DNA from: Amblyornis subalaris
Taxonomy: Eukaryota > Chordata > Aves > Passeriformes > Ptilonorhynchidae
Length of the DNA: 64,000 bases
NCBI GenBank assembly: GCA_018881555.1
Contig: JACAXG010000007.1
Coordinates: forward strand, 16,783,235 to 16,847,234
Reading direction: 5' to 3'
Shown: positions 12,311 to 27,502 of the stretch, in pieces
How the letters are laid out: each line of letters begins with the position of its first letter
Numbering within the stretch: position 1 is the first letter of the stretch
The notes under the pieces: generated by a model
Seen by the model: only the letters and a program-made list of their open reading frames with translations
Database searches by the model: none
Told to the model about the DNA's origin: nothing
Position numbers and translations under genes: made by a program

Positions 12311-15300
12311 CCAAGGAACACTCAGTCTAGCTGCAGTACAGCATCCTCTGTCATAAACACTGAAGCTGTCAGCAAGTTAGTGAGGCAGCAGAGGAAGGGA
12401 AGGTAGCAAAGGCCTTTGGTGTCCTTACCCACTGCAAGGGGCAGGGGCTTAAAATCCCCCACATACCTGTTTCAATTACAACTCAAAATAAATATTTCAC
12501 AGTCAGCACAGAATAGGAGAGGGGAGGACATTCTCTTTAAGGGAACAGGTTAAGGATGGTGGACAGTAGAATAGGACAGCTGCTGTTGCTGGCTCTCCAC
12601 CAGCTCTAGGATACACGTTCCCATCACCATCAGGATGACACCTACCCCTCTCTCCCTCCCTCCCCACACAGTGCAGACTTCTCCTCTCTAGTACAGCCAT
12701 CCTGGCACCTGGGAAGATAGGCCAGGAAAACTCATCCAGGGTGGACATGGCACCATGCCTCTGGCAATAGAAAGAGCTTGATGCAGGTCACACCTCCCTT
12801 CACACTGCCACAAAATCCTGAGCCACCTCCTCCAGACACCTTCTGTCCCCTACAGTCACCAGCTGAGAGAAAAAAAAGACTAGTGCTGTTTTAGTTAATT
12901 TTAAACCAGTGAAAGCTGATTATTGCTTAGTAAGCCTAATCCATGCCCGCTCTCTAAATACAAAGAGAAAAATATATCATCTTTCTTTATATAGTAAAGA
13001 AGGGTAGACTAGCACAAGAATCTCTTTAGAAACTACAAATCAGAGGACTTGATGAAAGCTGTCCAGTTTGATCCTCTTTCTAACTACCAGTGCAACCAGG
13101 AGTTGAAATTCTGCTGGACTAAAGTTTTCAGCACAGCATGGTCAGCTGTGTGCTATCAACACTCTCATCCTGAAGGCTCACCCACACTTTGGAAAAGATA
13201 TTCCTGCATGTCAGAAACAGTAAATTTCAAAAGCACCAAATTTCAGAAGTAGCAGCCAATGAAAAATCATGGAAACTTAGGTGCCTGTGACAGCTGGAAC
13301 AAAGGTTTAGCAATACATGTCATGCTGTCTGCATCAAACCACGGGCAACAGATGTACTTTGANACCAAATCCGCTTTCTTCACATTTAGGTGTATTAACT
13401 GTTCGAGTAAGGGCTTCCTCCCACATACCTATTTTCCATCACCCTTAAAGCATGGCATTCTGCCACCCAGAGAGTAAAATGCAGTCACCTTTTCCTTTGG
13501 GTCACAGAACAACTCCAGCCATGCTTGAAGCTAAGCTGTCTCCCAGCTGCCGCCACTTGAGTCTCAGAGCAGTTGAAGCTGATTTAAAGGCAGCAGACAT
13601 CAAAGTTATATCAAGCAAAACTGATCCATTTCTCCCACAAAAATTACACACAGAAAGGCAAGGGCAGGCAATAACAGTCCACAGATCTTCTAAAAGAATT
13701 TGGAGCAAGGTGCAGGGCCGCACCGAAACGAAAGCAATGCAAGAAGGTTGCTAGGTTGCCCACATGNCCTGGAGACAGGAGGAGGTAGCAGCTTCATCTG
13801 CAACCATTACCTGTCTCAGACCTGGCAACAGAGCCAGAGAAAAAAGAACAAGATCTGCACTCTCATTCCCCTTCCCTATTTCTGCAGATGGTAAATACTC
13901 AAATTTACAGACTGCTTTTATGCCTTCCCATGCTTCATCACAGCAAATGTTTGCAGGAGACACAGTGCTTCTGTTTGAGCCATCTCCTTAGACCCAGTTT
14001 TCTCTTCAGCCTCTTCTGCTTTGTAGTCTTTACTTTTCTATTTGTATGGTTTGCTGGAAGCATGAAGGTGTTGCTCTCCTTACTCTCCCTGCAGAGGCAA
14101 AACCTGACAGGTTAAACCTAAAGCCACTTCTCTGTTGCTGTCATTGTAACAAGCAAACAGAACTCCACTCTTCTTCTCAGGCTGTTCATCACACATGGAA
14201 TCCAGATAAATTTGGCCCATCTGTGCAAGGTTGAATGACAGTCTTAAAATACATGAGTCCCTTAGAATTTAATCTACAATACAACTTGCACCTAGCAAAA
14301 CAGCACCTGCATGACNTCATAGATTATGTAATCCCTGACTGAAAAAGCTTATATTAATTCTGCAAGGCTTAAAATCAATTTCACATACAGGTTGAACAGA
14401 GCTAATGGATCCAGCTGTCTCATGCTAAGGGTAGACGCCTTTTCTAATACAGGCAAGATCTGTAAGACGAACACATTGAGAAGCATCACCCAGACTGGTC
14501 TGGAAGGAGTTTGTTATTGTTTGGTTTGTTGCAAAGAGACACAGAGAGTTTCTTGTGGGCCTGTGACCCACTGCAGGGATTTTGAGGAGAACAAAATATT
14601 GAGCATCTGGGGTTTGGTGACATCCACTGACAGCAGAAAAACTGCAGATGGGTGCCATCATCAGCAACAAGATGTTATAAATGTTCATAAATTTGTAAGT
14701 GCTTTTCTTCAAGGGTAGTCACATGCTGGAGCAGTACTAGTGTGCTCCCCTACAGCTATCAGCATCTTCCAGTCATCCTCAGTGCAGTTGCTTTATCATT
14801 ATCAGCAGAGCCACAAAATTGTTTGCAGAGCAGGCTGGCCAGGTTATCTGGCAGCCTTAAAGCTGTCTCTTCCTGACAAATACGTCATGTTCTGCTCTAG
14901 GAAAGGGCTAACCCTTACTTGGAACAGTAAGACAAGCCTAGTGGTAAATAAAACTCGAGTCAGATCCAATGAATATATCCAAAGGGAGACCTCTTCATGT
15001 CAGGCAGACAGGTGAGGTTGAAACCTGAACTTTGACAAAATAATAACTGACAGCAGCTGCAAACCAGAGCTGGCAGAATTCATGTGCACTTTAAAAGTGG
15101 GCTTTGTCTTTGGTTGTGAGAAAAGGAGTGATCTTAGTTTATATCACCCAAGGGAAGGTAACTAATGCAAGGTAAGTGAGAGAGCAAGCCAGCTTTATTT
15201 TTAACAAGAACTAACAGGATAAAACAACTGATTGGCATCATGCAGTGCTTAGTCCAGTATGACTCATACTGAAAGGGCAAACAGCTCTGTCCTTAACAGG

Positions 15301-15529
15301 ATATGAACTATCACATACAAATAACATATTTTTTTCTCCCCAACTAAATGTGTGTCCGTAAAGCCAGAGAACAGGAAGAACATCCTTCCCCCTGAGGTAA
15401 ACCCACCTGATGGCAAAGAACATCTTTTGTTATGCAACTTTTCCATGGAGCCATTTTCTATGGCACATATACATTTGCAAAAGGACATCCTGTGGCAGAT
15501 ACCAGAAATGATTGCTTGGGGGAGAAAAC

Positions 15530-15561
15530 ACTTTTGTCTTACGATTTCATAAGACAAAAGT
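15530..15561. repeat. Perfect 12-bp inverted repeat, 8-nt loop
   Basis: The arm ACTTTTGTCTTA (15530-15541) is followed by an 8-base spacer and its exact reverse complement TAAGACAAAAGT (15550-15561). It could form a short hairpin in RNA or DNA. The stem is too short for a typical pre-miRNA and does not extend outward. Confidence 0.8.
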
Positions 15562-18500
15562 CCCTTTTCCATTGGCTTTCCATGGGCATGATTGAATTTT
15601 AACCTGACTGGTTATAGAAATAAAGTAAGTTCATTCATTCACATTTAACTCACATGTAAATGATATTTCAGATATGTTCCCAGAGTCCCTTGGGAGCAAT
15701 GGCAGCCTCCACTGCAAGATTGCCTAATCACATTTAAGGAGCATTATAAAGTAACACTTTGAGCACCGCCCTTGAAGTCAATGAAAATTTGTTTACACTC
15801 CTAGTGACATCTGACAGCAAAGGAACTGTTCAGATTGCTTTAAGAGGATGTTCTGCACTGAGTCAAAAAGCCAAAGCCCTAATTACAGTACCAGAAACCT
15901 GAAGATCAGCAGCCAAGTTCTTTCCCTTACTGTCAGCTCAGAGGCTGGCACAGCAGGTTCAGCAAGAAGCAGACTGAGCCCCGGTGGTGCCTGCAAGACT
16001 TCCTTGGTCTTAGTGCTCAGAGAGATGCCCTGTTCCACTTTGAACCTTCATGAAAGCTGCCCAGGCTGAGCTGTCAGCATGACTCAGCAGCAGCACCAAT
16101 ACCCAGTTTTCATATTTAGCTTCCGAATGTTGTGAGCAGAGTTTACAGCTGCATTACAGGTCCCTTCAGAAACTTTAAAGACACCGAACACAGCCTAGGC
16201 ATTACATAAAGGTCCATAACAAATACAGTTACTTCAATTAAATCTGAGGACTGAAATAAAATGCAAACATTATGTGTCTTTAAATCTTACAATTGCCTCC
16301 CCCGCTATATTTTTTCAAAGGAAAGTAGGTTATAGCTGGAATTTTCTGTTCTTATTTAAGCTTGTCTTCTATCAGTTCTAGAAAGATTTGTATCCCCTTA
16401 CCCTTGGAATGTAAAAAATGTATCTTCACAAAGTTATTACGTGGAATGGCTTGTGTTTTTGTAAGCTTAAAAAATTAGAAAACATTTGTTAATAAATTAC
16501 AGTAGAGACATGTGAAAGTTAATTTTATGGAGGTAAGATAGGGATATTCATTAAAGTTCCTTTACTGGTAAAACTTGTGTACAGATACAGCACAACTGGT
16601 TTTAGAAGTATTTTTATCTTCAGCTACATTTGTCTAGAAAGGATTTAAGTTTTTCAGGAGGCAACATGATACGTCAAATCTGATAAGACATTTCTTTGGC
16701 AGAGAAAAATTAACAGTTCTACACAGAACAGTTGTAGCAATTACATCAAGGTCAGGCTTTTATCCTTTGCAGACACAGACTCTCTCAACATGGAAACTCT
16801 GAAATTCAGAAACCTGAAATTCAGGCTCCAGTAACAGGTCAAGTTCCCTAAAAATTAAAGTTAATACCTATGAGAGTGAGGGTTTTATGCATATTAGTAT
16901 TTATCAGTAACAGTGGTTCCTTCCTTTTTGCAAGCTTCATCATGAATTAATTATTCTAGAACAACCAAAGAAAAAAAACCCCAACAACCCAAAACCTTTC
17001 TTTCAAGCAGACCCAAGTTTTGATCTTGTCAATTCATACTTCTGCTACATTTCCAGGTCAGCCATTCTGTCATCCCGGATAGACAGGATCTTAATTGGTG
17101 ACGTAAAGAACAAGCAGAATAGAAAATAAAGAAAAAATAATCAGGATCTTCTCAAAACACCTCTCTCACTCCAGTCTTTCTTCACACAGCNCAAAGGAAG
17201 ATCTGGCTGACAGCATTTATTCTCTTGAAGGTCAGCTTTAAAAGAAAGAGCTACTGCAGCTACCGCAAAAGACTGTGAAGCATTTTCTTTTTTTTAGTGG
17301 AGGAGGGAGCCTGAACTCTGGAGGAAAGCAGCATGAAGACACAGGCATGTGCTCACCCAGGGAGATGCCCCCATGGAAATACAGCTCTTGCCCCACAGCC
17401 GGGGTCCTGCTGGTCAGGTTGCTGTGGGTCCCAGTCTGCAGAGCCCAGAGAGAAGGGAATGGGTAAAGCTCCCTCACCATGACAGAGGAAGATGAGTTTA
17501 CATGATGAGTCATCTCCCTCTGACAGTGTTGAGCCAGCAAATGCTGACTTTCCATGGCAAAACGCCGGAGTGAAGAGATTAGGCTGCTTTGTTTATGGCT
17601 GTTTCATTTACTAGGTCACAAGGTTCCTGAAGTCATCAGGAGCCCATGGGGCTGTTTGAAAACAGCTAACACAAGAGGCCAGAGCATGACAGAGAAGGTT
17701 CCTTTGCACATATACACCATTTGCATTTCATTACTTTTAACTGAAAGAGAACTTAGAGCATCAGCAAAGTGAAAAGCACACAGTACCTACAGACAGCTCT
17801 GCCAAGTGACATCTGGACTTAGGGACTTAACTGTTACCAGGGTCAAAAAGTAAAGCTTGCATTTGAAACAACCCTGATCCTCTTTTGTAAGGCGAGGCAG
17901 ACTTGGAGAAGGGCAGATAGTACTGCTTTGGAAAAGTTGTGCTAATTATCAGGAGTTGCTCTCTTTTTTTTTTTCTTAATTTGAAATCAGATTTTCTGCT
18001 TCTGTAATTCCATTCTCTTTATGGCACAGTCTGCTAAATTGCAAGACTTCTATTTACATGCTGTAACTATGGTTTGCATGGCCCTAGGTGGAAGACTTTA
18101 GGTTGTGAACCAGGTTTCCAGTACTCAACAACTGAAACCCCAACAAAATATGCAAACTAAACTGCCAACAGGATTGGCAGAGAGCACAGTTTTTTAGAAA
18201 AAAATCGAAAGCAAAGGTATCTCCACCTCCTTTTGTTAAGTGGTAGTTCTGACATGTCTACCACCAGACTGAATGGAAAGGGGAGGCTCAATCTGAATTT
18301 TGTTTGGGAAGCTACTACAGGGGACGACACAGATGGAAGCGCCTTCTCACAATGCTATGCTGGAAATTCAACTGCTGTGTCAACTTCAAAGAACAACACT
18401 ATAAATTCATCCAGAAAGGGACTCTTCAAATTAATGGAGACAGATCAATCAGGAGCTATTAAACACAGAGCTAGGTGCATGGGTTTTTGCCAAAAGTAGA

Positions 18501-19730
18501 CAAGGTGTCCCAAAGGAAAAATCACACTACAGATCTTTCATTCCTTAAGCTGTTTCCTAATCATCTGTCATTGGCCACTGTTGGAAACAGGACACAAAGT
18601 TGAGTCAATATTTTAACCAAGTGAGTAGGACACCTTTGCTGTCAGCCCCAAGTTTAAAATAAGCATGGTCAAGAATACACTATGTGCCAAAGGAAGGCAA
18701 ATGGCACAGCTCCTGGCTCCCAAGTGAGCCAGAAAAGTAATTTTCTGCATGGAATGCTCCAAGTAATAAAGTATCTCTACTAGCAGTAATCAAACTCCTG
18801 CATTTGGGGGAATTTTTGGCTTTTTAAACTGCCTCCAAAGAATAAACAGGTCCTGGATTTTACCTCATGAGAAAAAGTAAGGCATATCCCCTTTTTAGTG
18901 ACATTTTAGTCTACAGAACACAAGTTCCTGTCAGCCCAGCTCAGCTACACAGAATTTATTTTTCCTACTTGCACCACAACTCATAGTAATAGAAAACAAT
19001 TAACTATATGAACAAAAATGTTACATTTTTGTCCTCCTGCACTGCAGGGAGAGCAACAGTCACATGAAACTGCATGCTGAAAACAGCTATCAACGTTTTC
19101 GAAAACATCTACCATGAAGTTTAAGAGTTACCTTTCTAATCCAGGCAGCTACAGAGAACTGCTCTAACTATGGCATTTTCTGCTTTGGACTGTGGCAAGG
19201 CACAAGAACATTTTCTGCAACAGTTATTTTCCTCTTGCACATCTCATGCCACTAGATAAAAGAAGTAAGCTCTCCCAAGGGCTCAGTGCAAAAGCCAGCC
19301 CATGCCACATTCCCCTGCAGCAGAAGCCTATTGATTTTTCCAAATGTGTTAAGTCCTTCTTGCTGGGGCAGATAGACACAGCTTTACAGGAAAACACAGT
19401 GAAGGTTTTTTCAGGTGATCCTAAACACGACAAACACAATAGCAACTGTTGGAGAATGGCAAGGCAGTGCTGGTTTCTGTGTCTCTTTTTACTGGAGTTC
19501 CATTTGGGATACGCTGCCTACTGCAAAATGTCTCCTTCCTCGTGTGTTCACTGCTTGAAATTTTTTATGCTGCCATCTTACGACTGCTGGAGGGCAGATG
19601 GCAGCTGGAGGCCAGCACCTGGAAAATGTGCACTTGTAAGTGTTTGAGTTAGCATCCAATCATTTCAACCAGGAAGGAGGTGGGAACAGGCCCAGCTGTT
19701 AAACCTTTCCAGAGCATATCTGGAAACAGT

Positions 19731-19748
19731 ACACACACACACACACAC
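19731..19748. repeat. (AC)9 microsatellite
   Basis: Nine uninterrupted AC dinucleotides in intergenic DNA. Short and probably polymorphic. Confidence 0.95.
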
Positions 19749-22210
19749 GCCTGGTGAAGCTCTCAAACGCTGCTGTGTGCGTGATCCGCAGCCTGCTGCA
19801 GGGAAATATGTGGCCACGTTCCCTTAGCACAGCAGCCTTGCACAAAACAGAGAAAGGAGGATGCCTAAAAGCCAGGGGTGGCACTAGAGTCAGAGCGGGA
19901 GCGTGCAGCCCAGCGGGACTGGAGCTGTTCTAATCTGTGCCTCTGGCATACCAGCTCCCTAAGGGAGCACATCATCCTGCTAGATCTTCCTAATATCTCC
20001 CCATTTCATGACACTGAGGAGTTCCTTTTTCCAGGGCTAAATTCTTAATCCACGTATTCCTACCCCTGTAGCAAAATTTAGACCCCGACAAATTGTCCCC
20101 ATGTTGCTTAATGACAAAGAAACAAAGAAACTTTGCTCAAAGGAAAAAAACAAACAACAAACCAACAAACTAAGTTTTTAAAGTTGTCTTAAATGTAAGT
20201 AAATGACTGTTTTCTCCACAGGTAACAATGTGGCAAAAATGGAACAGACCAAGTGGCAAGAACAGAAGAGACCGAATGCCACAGGGCTGAAGTTACTGGA
20301 AAACAAGAACTCAGTCCTCAGTGTTCACTGATATTTGCAAAAAAACCCCCAGACCACTAGGTCTCACTAAATGACCAAAACAAAAGATTTAAGTAGCATC
20401 TTATCTAAATTGTTTCCCTTTCTACAAGTCCCAAACTCAATTGAATTCTTCTTCTGTAAAACATCACAAGGAAGCCCAGATTTCATTTTCTAGCCCAGCA
20501 CTCCCCACACAGACATGGAGACTGGGATGGACTTTGGCAGACTATCAGGAAGTGACAGAAAATTTTCTCTGCCTTCCTTAGTGTCATGTCATCCCCCAGC
20601 CTTCTGCTACCACCTGAGGTGAACATTGGACTAAGGCTACAGCAAACTCCATCCAGAGGGCAAAAGTCTTTCTTTTCTTGTCTGATTGAGCACTGATGTT
20701 TACCCAGGGACTTTGCTGCACAGAACTGAGAGCTTCTTTTCTTCCCCACTTAGTCTTTTGCAGTTAAAAGGCCTTTATATTCAATTGTCTCGTGGGAGAG
20801 CTCAGACTACAAACTGGAAAATATGAACTGCCCTGTCCAACAAAACCATTTCAGAAACTCCAATTTCTGCCCACTGTAGTAAGTGAGCAGCATAGGGTGA
20901 AGTGGAAAACCCTAAAACATTGCATTAAGATAAGTGCCCAATAAAACTGATACACGCACAGTTGTCACCTCACAGAGCAGCTGGAAAGGAGGCACTGTAA
21001 CATTTAGGACAAAACTTACAGATTTTAACAGCAGTTTGTGTTGACCACTTCAGATCCAGGAGAAGCTGTTTCAGTGCCCCAGTAGTTCAGTTGCTTTTGA
21101 GTAATAGTTTCACTGTCCTCTGGCATCTTCCTGTGAAGATGCTCCTCTTTGCTGCTGGTCACCCCTTCTCCAAGAAGACATTGATGGGCACACCTGAAAG
21201 GCTACCATAACTATATGCATTCTCCATTTTAAGGTCACAGCTCAGCTGTGGAAAAAAAACCCCACAAACCAACCCTAAATAAATGCACCAGGCAGCTAGG
21301 AATCTCTCCTCTCTTCTATTCCAAGCAAACCAAGCCCAGCTGCAGCCAACATGCAGGTGCATTAACCAACACGCTGCTCCAGAACTAGTGGAAAACGTTA
21401 GCACTCAAACAGTGCCAATACAGTTACCTTTGAGCAGAGTCTCTCAAAACTCACACAACACAGGGAAGAAAGCCTGCTTTTAAATGCAGAAGTATTCTCC
21501 AACATAGTTAAGACCTGTACAAGTCTCCTTACAAATTCTGGACCCAGCACTGCAGGGCACAGCAGTTGGCAACAGAACAGCCAGCAAATGATCTCACTGC
21601 AAGCACATCACACTGCCAAGGCATTTTATTCCCTTCCTGACACACGCTAATTCTGCTGCAAATTCCCGTAACTGCTTCCTTTAGAGGGCAGGAAGGCAGA
21701 CCTAGGCCATAGCTGAAGCTTACTTGTATTATAACAAAGGTTTCCAAAAAGCTGAGTGTCTCTTGTTCAAACCTAGAAAAACTCTAAAATTGAAGGCAAG
21801 GAGTAGGACTGAGTTGCCTCGAGGTAATTGAGCTAGAAATGACCCTAAAGCATACTAAACCACCTATTGTTTAAGTCATCCATAGTCAACCAACTTTTTT
21901 TCAGCAGTTTTGTTACAGCTTATGACTAGCCTGCATCACTATCACAACCCCCACAAAACATTGTTAAATCACCAGTTTTATGAAAGCAAAAAAAAGACAT
22001 TCAGATGGCCTAGTCACACTCACAAACTCTAGGTAACACTGAGGATTTGGGGCTACTTCAGCAATAATTAAAGGAATACCAGAACGTTGCAAAGGGAATT
22101 TACCTTAAAGTTACATAGAACTGTCAGAGCTTGAATCTAGCTGTCAATTTTTATTTCTTCCCAAATGACCTTTGAAAAACCCTCATGGCCCAAGGGGGGG
22201 AATTAATAAA

Positions 22211-22266
22211 ACTAAAAAAACCAAAAAACCCCACCCAAACCAAAAAAAACCCAAACCAAATCAAAC
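22211..22266. repeat. A/C-rich low-complexity tract
   Basis: A run built from A tracts separated by CC or CCC, such as CCAAAAAACCCC and CCCAAACCAAA. A second C-rich patch follows at about 22293-22309. No coding potential is seen. Confidence 0.85.
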
Positions 22267-25200
22267 CTCAGTTCTGCCCTTGATCCTCACCTCACCCCCC
22301 ACCCCCCAGCTGGTGTGTACAGTGAAGACACCTCTACTGATNAAGCAATAAACACTTAAGAGACCTTTTTAAGCTTTTTCTTTTTTTATCCAACCAATCT
22401 GGAATGCATCTGTTCCCTGATGGCAGCCGGCAGATTTCTCCCTCACCTTCAGGGAATGAACTCAAGGATGAATTTTCCAGGTTCAGGGAAACTGAAGCAG
22501 GATCTCCACCTCTGGACATCAGTAGTCATCACTTCCTCACTACGCAGGAGCATTCCCACTTCAAACACAGGAGATGAACTGAGGCCACGTAGTGAAATCA
22601 ATTTACAGCTAAGTCAAACATCTACTCTCCTGTACAAAAAACCTGTGGCATTGAAGTGCACAGCTGTGCAACGATACACCTACAGAGACAGTTTCTGGTG
22701 TGAAAGCCCCCAGTGAACAGCACAGGCAGACCAAACCTCTCCTGCGAGTTCCCGGTGCTGTCTCCAGCTGTTTAACACAACTGCAGTGGCACAACAGGAG
22801 CTCCCACTAGGAATTCACCTGCAATCTCCTGCTAGCTAGTGCCACTACACCAACACATTTAGACGGCTACTTCCTACTGGAGAAACTGTGGCAAACAAGG
22901 AAAGAGCAGCCAGCAGTGTTTTTGCAATCATGTTACACCAGCTCTGTTTAGAACAAGGCTGATGTGTGGGTGAGCTGCAGGAGCCCCAACTCCATACAAG
23001 CTCCAAACTGAGGAGTGAATACACATTTTCAAGTAGCTCCACTCATTTATCTTTGATCTGCATTTCTCTACATCCCATACAGAGTCAAGAAGCTGAGACA
23101 TTAGTTCCTCAGAAACTTTATTTTCATTCAAACTACAGAAATAAAGTAGTACCTTCCAATTTCCCGTTATATTTTCTGCGTATTTGTACGGCTCAGGGTG
23201 AGATGCACTAGGATAAATTACCCTGTACATATGGAGGAAGATAAGGCTCAAAAACTAGCTTTACTTCAAAGAATGCCAAACCTTACCTTGGAGGTTGGCT
23301 CCAACTCTTTGATAACATCAATAGGCACAACATAGGAAAAAAGATTGATCTAAACTACCTATTGTAAGCAAAATCGAATAATTCATTACAGAAAGTCAAA
23401 GAAACCTTTTAGAAATAACAAAACAGTTTTCTACTTTGAAAAAATAGATGAGTCATTTTTGCTTTATATACGATATATTCACACACACTTTCAAGTATCA
23501 TTTTCACTATTATCATACTTACATGGCTAGAGATAAAAAAATGAAATCCCATAAGCAGATTATTATGCCAAAGAAGTCACACACAGTCTTTATCTGGGTT
23601 TAGCAACACCTGGAATTCTCCACGGTATCACAGTGACTAAAAAAGCAATGACTAGACTCAGTGTAATTTTTCCCTTTATTAAACGTGTTTTAGTAAGGCT
23701 TGAAAAGCATCAGGATTTAGAAAAATGGAGACAAGAAAAGCATAGGCAGTCATAAACCCCACAAATTCACAGCTAAGCTTGTCACACGCTCAGTACTAGC
23801 AGGGAATAAAAAAACCCCGTAAATTCTGAGTTATGTTTGGTTAGCAGGCAGACTGATACCAAGAGACAGACTTCAGCTAGGATGTTTTTACATTTAAGGC
23901 ATCACACAAAATAACAAGTTAATGCTGGAAAGCATAACAATCATCATGTGCACAGCCATAATTCACATTTAGCTCTGGACATCAGAACCTGCTTTATTTC
24001 AAAATAGAAAGGCTAGGAGGGAATCCCATAGTCTTTTGGGAAAGTGCCAGACAGCCACCAGGCAAGAGGCAGAGGGACCATGGTTTTTTATCACAAGGGA
24101 AGGAATTTAAGTGCTTATTAAAGGCTTTGCTGCAGTGCCAGAGCCAGATGCCTGAAAACAAATTCTGGCAGAATACAAAACTTTTTAAGAGCTAAAAGGC
24201 AGAAAATCTGTTCAAGCAGCTGCAGTGAATGGGTGTCCCACAAAGATCAAAATGGAAAGCCTTCAAGATTGAACAGCTTGTGGAGCTTTGAAGGGATGAT
24301 GGAGAGGCCCAGGAGGTTCATTTGATAGGAGTGGTTCCACACTGCTCACTAATGCACTCTGCACTTCTGCCCTCCAAGTAATTTAGATGGACAGGTCTGA
24401 AATGTCTCAAGTGAAAGAGGTATAACTACTTCCTTACTGGTCATATCATTTTCATTTGCCTGTTTCTTGCCCAATTGGAAAAGGCACAAATTTTGCATTA
24501 AAAAAAAAATATTTTAAGACCTAAGTAAAACCTCCTCTCAAAAAAATTTTGCAGAAGCCACTGTTCTTAGAGAGTAAAGTCACCTAAAAGTTAAGTGCCA
24601 GCCAGTCTGAAAGTTTTATGGTTTTAACTATCAAGCCCAACTAATTGGTAGANTACTTCAATGCAGGACACTCTTAAAAACTAGTTTTAAAGCCATTAGG
24701 CCTAGACTCAAAAATAAAGCTTCTTGGAAAACTGGGAGGTCACATATCAAATGGAAGATCCACTTTCAGAGACTGAAATGCAATTTTTAATTTGTTTTGT
24801 TTTTAGTAAGGGTCCCATGGAGTCCAGAATACTTTTTCCAAGCATTTNAGTAGGAAAAGATTCCATTATGCAGGATGGAAGTTTTGAGCTCACTCCAAGC
24901 TTGGCTAAGAGCTACTATTCCAAGTTTGCAGAATTTGGGTAACATTAAAATTAAGTTTCCTGAGCTAGAGACAGCTTGATACACAAGACAGTGACAGCAC
25001 AGCAGGACAAACAGGAAGTGACAATGAAAAGCATTGCACAGCCCAAAAGTTGCATTAATACCCAGAAGCTGCCAATTCACACATTCCTCATCTTTTGCCC
25101 CATTTTCACGGGCTGTGATTTGGCACATTCTTACATTTCTTCTAACACAGNAATTTCTGCTTTCTTTCCTTACTCTGCTGGTTTTGCACCACATAAACTC

Positions 25201-27195
25201 ACTTCTGAATAGATGCCTCAAACATTTACTCTGTAGTCTTCCCAGGCTTACTAAAACCACACAGACTCCCTTTAGCTAGGAGTTTAACGACACTGAATAT
25301 TTTGCATTAATGTGAGATACTTAAACATTGACTGCTTTTTCCTCTCCTGAGCCTGTGGCTGTTACACGAATACGCAGAATGGGGAGCTCTCAGCATTCTC
25401 CCTTAGCACAAAAATACAAACTACACCATTATAATCAGAAGAACATTAGTATGCAGCACAAAGTGATTTGCAAGCTGGAAAAAACAAGGGTCATGGTCAT
25501 TTACTTCTTCTAACAATGAATTAAAGGCATAGGTTATATATTTGATAAAGCAACCATGCCAGCTAATTTTCTCTCAAGTCTTCTAGAAACATTGCAACTG
25601 TTATGTGAGCAGCAAAGAGCCTCACATCAACCTGACTACAGTTTTCATACTCAGTGCAAGTTATCTAGCTGCTCAAATCAGTTCAGGCTCAAAAACCTGA
25701 GGCCATACCAAAAAACCTATCAATGACTTTTCTAGATGAACAAAACGCTGCTACCCTAAATAATGCTCTGGTCAGTCTTGTAGTGAAATGAAACAAACCC
25801 AATACTATGTACTTCTCACAACAGCACTCAGGTTAATCTCAATGCTCTTTACAAAAGGGCAGCACTGCCAACGTTTCCCAATGACACTCCTTTGAGTGAG
25901 CCTGGCTGCAGTGCTCCCAGATTACACACACAGAGTCACCACTCGGGAAGCTGATTCATCTTTACATTCCCATGCATGCAAGCATTCCTGATGATTAGCT
26001 AAAGCTGGAAAACAGGCATGGACTGCTATATTCTACTATCAATGGACCTATTAAACAAATCTGACTTGCTTTGCACACCTGCAGAATCAGGACAGGCAAC
26101 CAGTTACACCAGAACCCACAGAAACCAGCACACGAACAGCCTTAATAGCTCTCTCCACATTCACCAGCTCTCCTGGTTAACAACCAATACTGAAGGCATA
26201 AGTATCTTCAGATACAGAGGTCTACTCTTAAGTGTTTCTATTAAACAGCCATAATAATGATCCAGACACTTTTGGCATAGTCTGATATGCTCCTTATGAA
26301 ACATATTTCTGATAAAATGTGCAAGAAAGTGTTCAAGTCTATTTCAGCACACAGTCACTTCAGTGCCTTCATCAGGCAGATTCAGCTGAAGCTTCACTGC
26401 CAGTGACTAAACTTGCTTTAACAAGTTATCACAAAGATCAAAATTCCAATAAGCACCTGCCTTAACATTTAACTGAAGAAAAAGATCTTGCCAGGGCTAT
26501 GTAGCCTAAGTACATCACACACTAAAAAAAGTAAGATATTAGCAATAAAGCACTGATTTTGCTGCATGTTCTGCTTCAAAAGAGTGGAAAGAAAAAGCCT
26601 CTCATCTTTTGCTCAGAACAAGTTAACTCAATGACAATCANAATTTCCCCATCCTGTAAACTTCCAAGTAAAATTACAGCTCTTCCAGAGTAACCTTCAA
26701 ACAACAAAACAAAGCTTCAGTTAGTAAGACATGTAATAGCAGGCTATCTACATACTCATATTTTGTAGCCATGTCTCTGGTATGCTTTACTTTTACTTTA
26801 CATAAGCATTACATCCTTAGAGCAGAATCACTCACTAAAGTACTTTTAGTGTAGCTCCCACCTGAAACTCAACAGCTTTCTGTGTACCCTTGAAATTCTT
26901 GGTTGGGCATATAACAAAGTGAAAAGAGAAACAACACAAACCATGATCAATTAGACCAACCACTAAGAAAGAACAGTAGCCACATCGATATAATTTCACT
27001 TTGATTTAGGGTGCTATCTAATAGGTTTATTAGAAGTTTCAACAGACTATAGCTCCAGACTTTCTTTCTTGGAAGACACTACAATAGAAACCACAGCAGA
27101 GACTGCCTTGCCACAAGAGGTACAAATACTTGCTGTATAGATGGAGAAATAAAAGGACAAATCTAGTTGTCTAAAAGACAATTCACTGTACACAT

Positions 27196-27201
27196 TTTAT
27201 T
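27196..27201 (-). terminator. EIF4E distal poly(A) signal AATAAA
   Basis: AATAAA on the minus strand, about 0.9 kb past the stop codon, followed by a GT-rich stretch (ATGTGTACAGTG). This is the likely main cleavage signal for the roughly 1.7-kb mRNA. Confidence 0.7.
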
Positions 27202-27502
27202 TACAGTTTTGTACACTGTCTTAATATGAATGGGACCGCTTTTCTACTTGAGCCATTTTAACCAAAGCAAAATAACCTAAGTAATACAAAGTGTTAAAAT
27301 ACAGCATAAGATACAAAAACAGACATACTATTTCTAGTAAGGAATGTAAATTATGGTGTTACATTTAAAAAAAAAAATCCACATTTATGTTTAGGAAATC
27401 ACACAAAAAGATCACTGATTTGACTGAAATGCATAAATCTGTAGCAAAGTTTTGATGTTACAAAAAAACCAAAAAATTACCAAAGAATGCACAAAATTAA
27501 TG

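Larger units (their letters stand above)
12311..27180. other. Intergenic DNA downstream of EIF4E, no gene recognised
   Basis: About 15 kb of AT-rich DNA between a CR1 copy and the EIF4E 3' end. I see no splice-bounded coding exon. It contains a 12-bp perfect hairpin (15530-15561), an (AC)9 microsatellite (19731-19748) and an A/C-rich low-complexity run (22211-22266). The part next to EIF4E may be longer 3'UTR, because a few hundred bases beyond the last poly(A) signal still look like mammalian EIF4E 3' sequence from memory. Confidence 0.55.
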
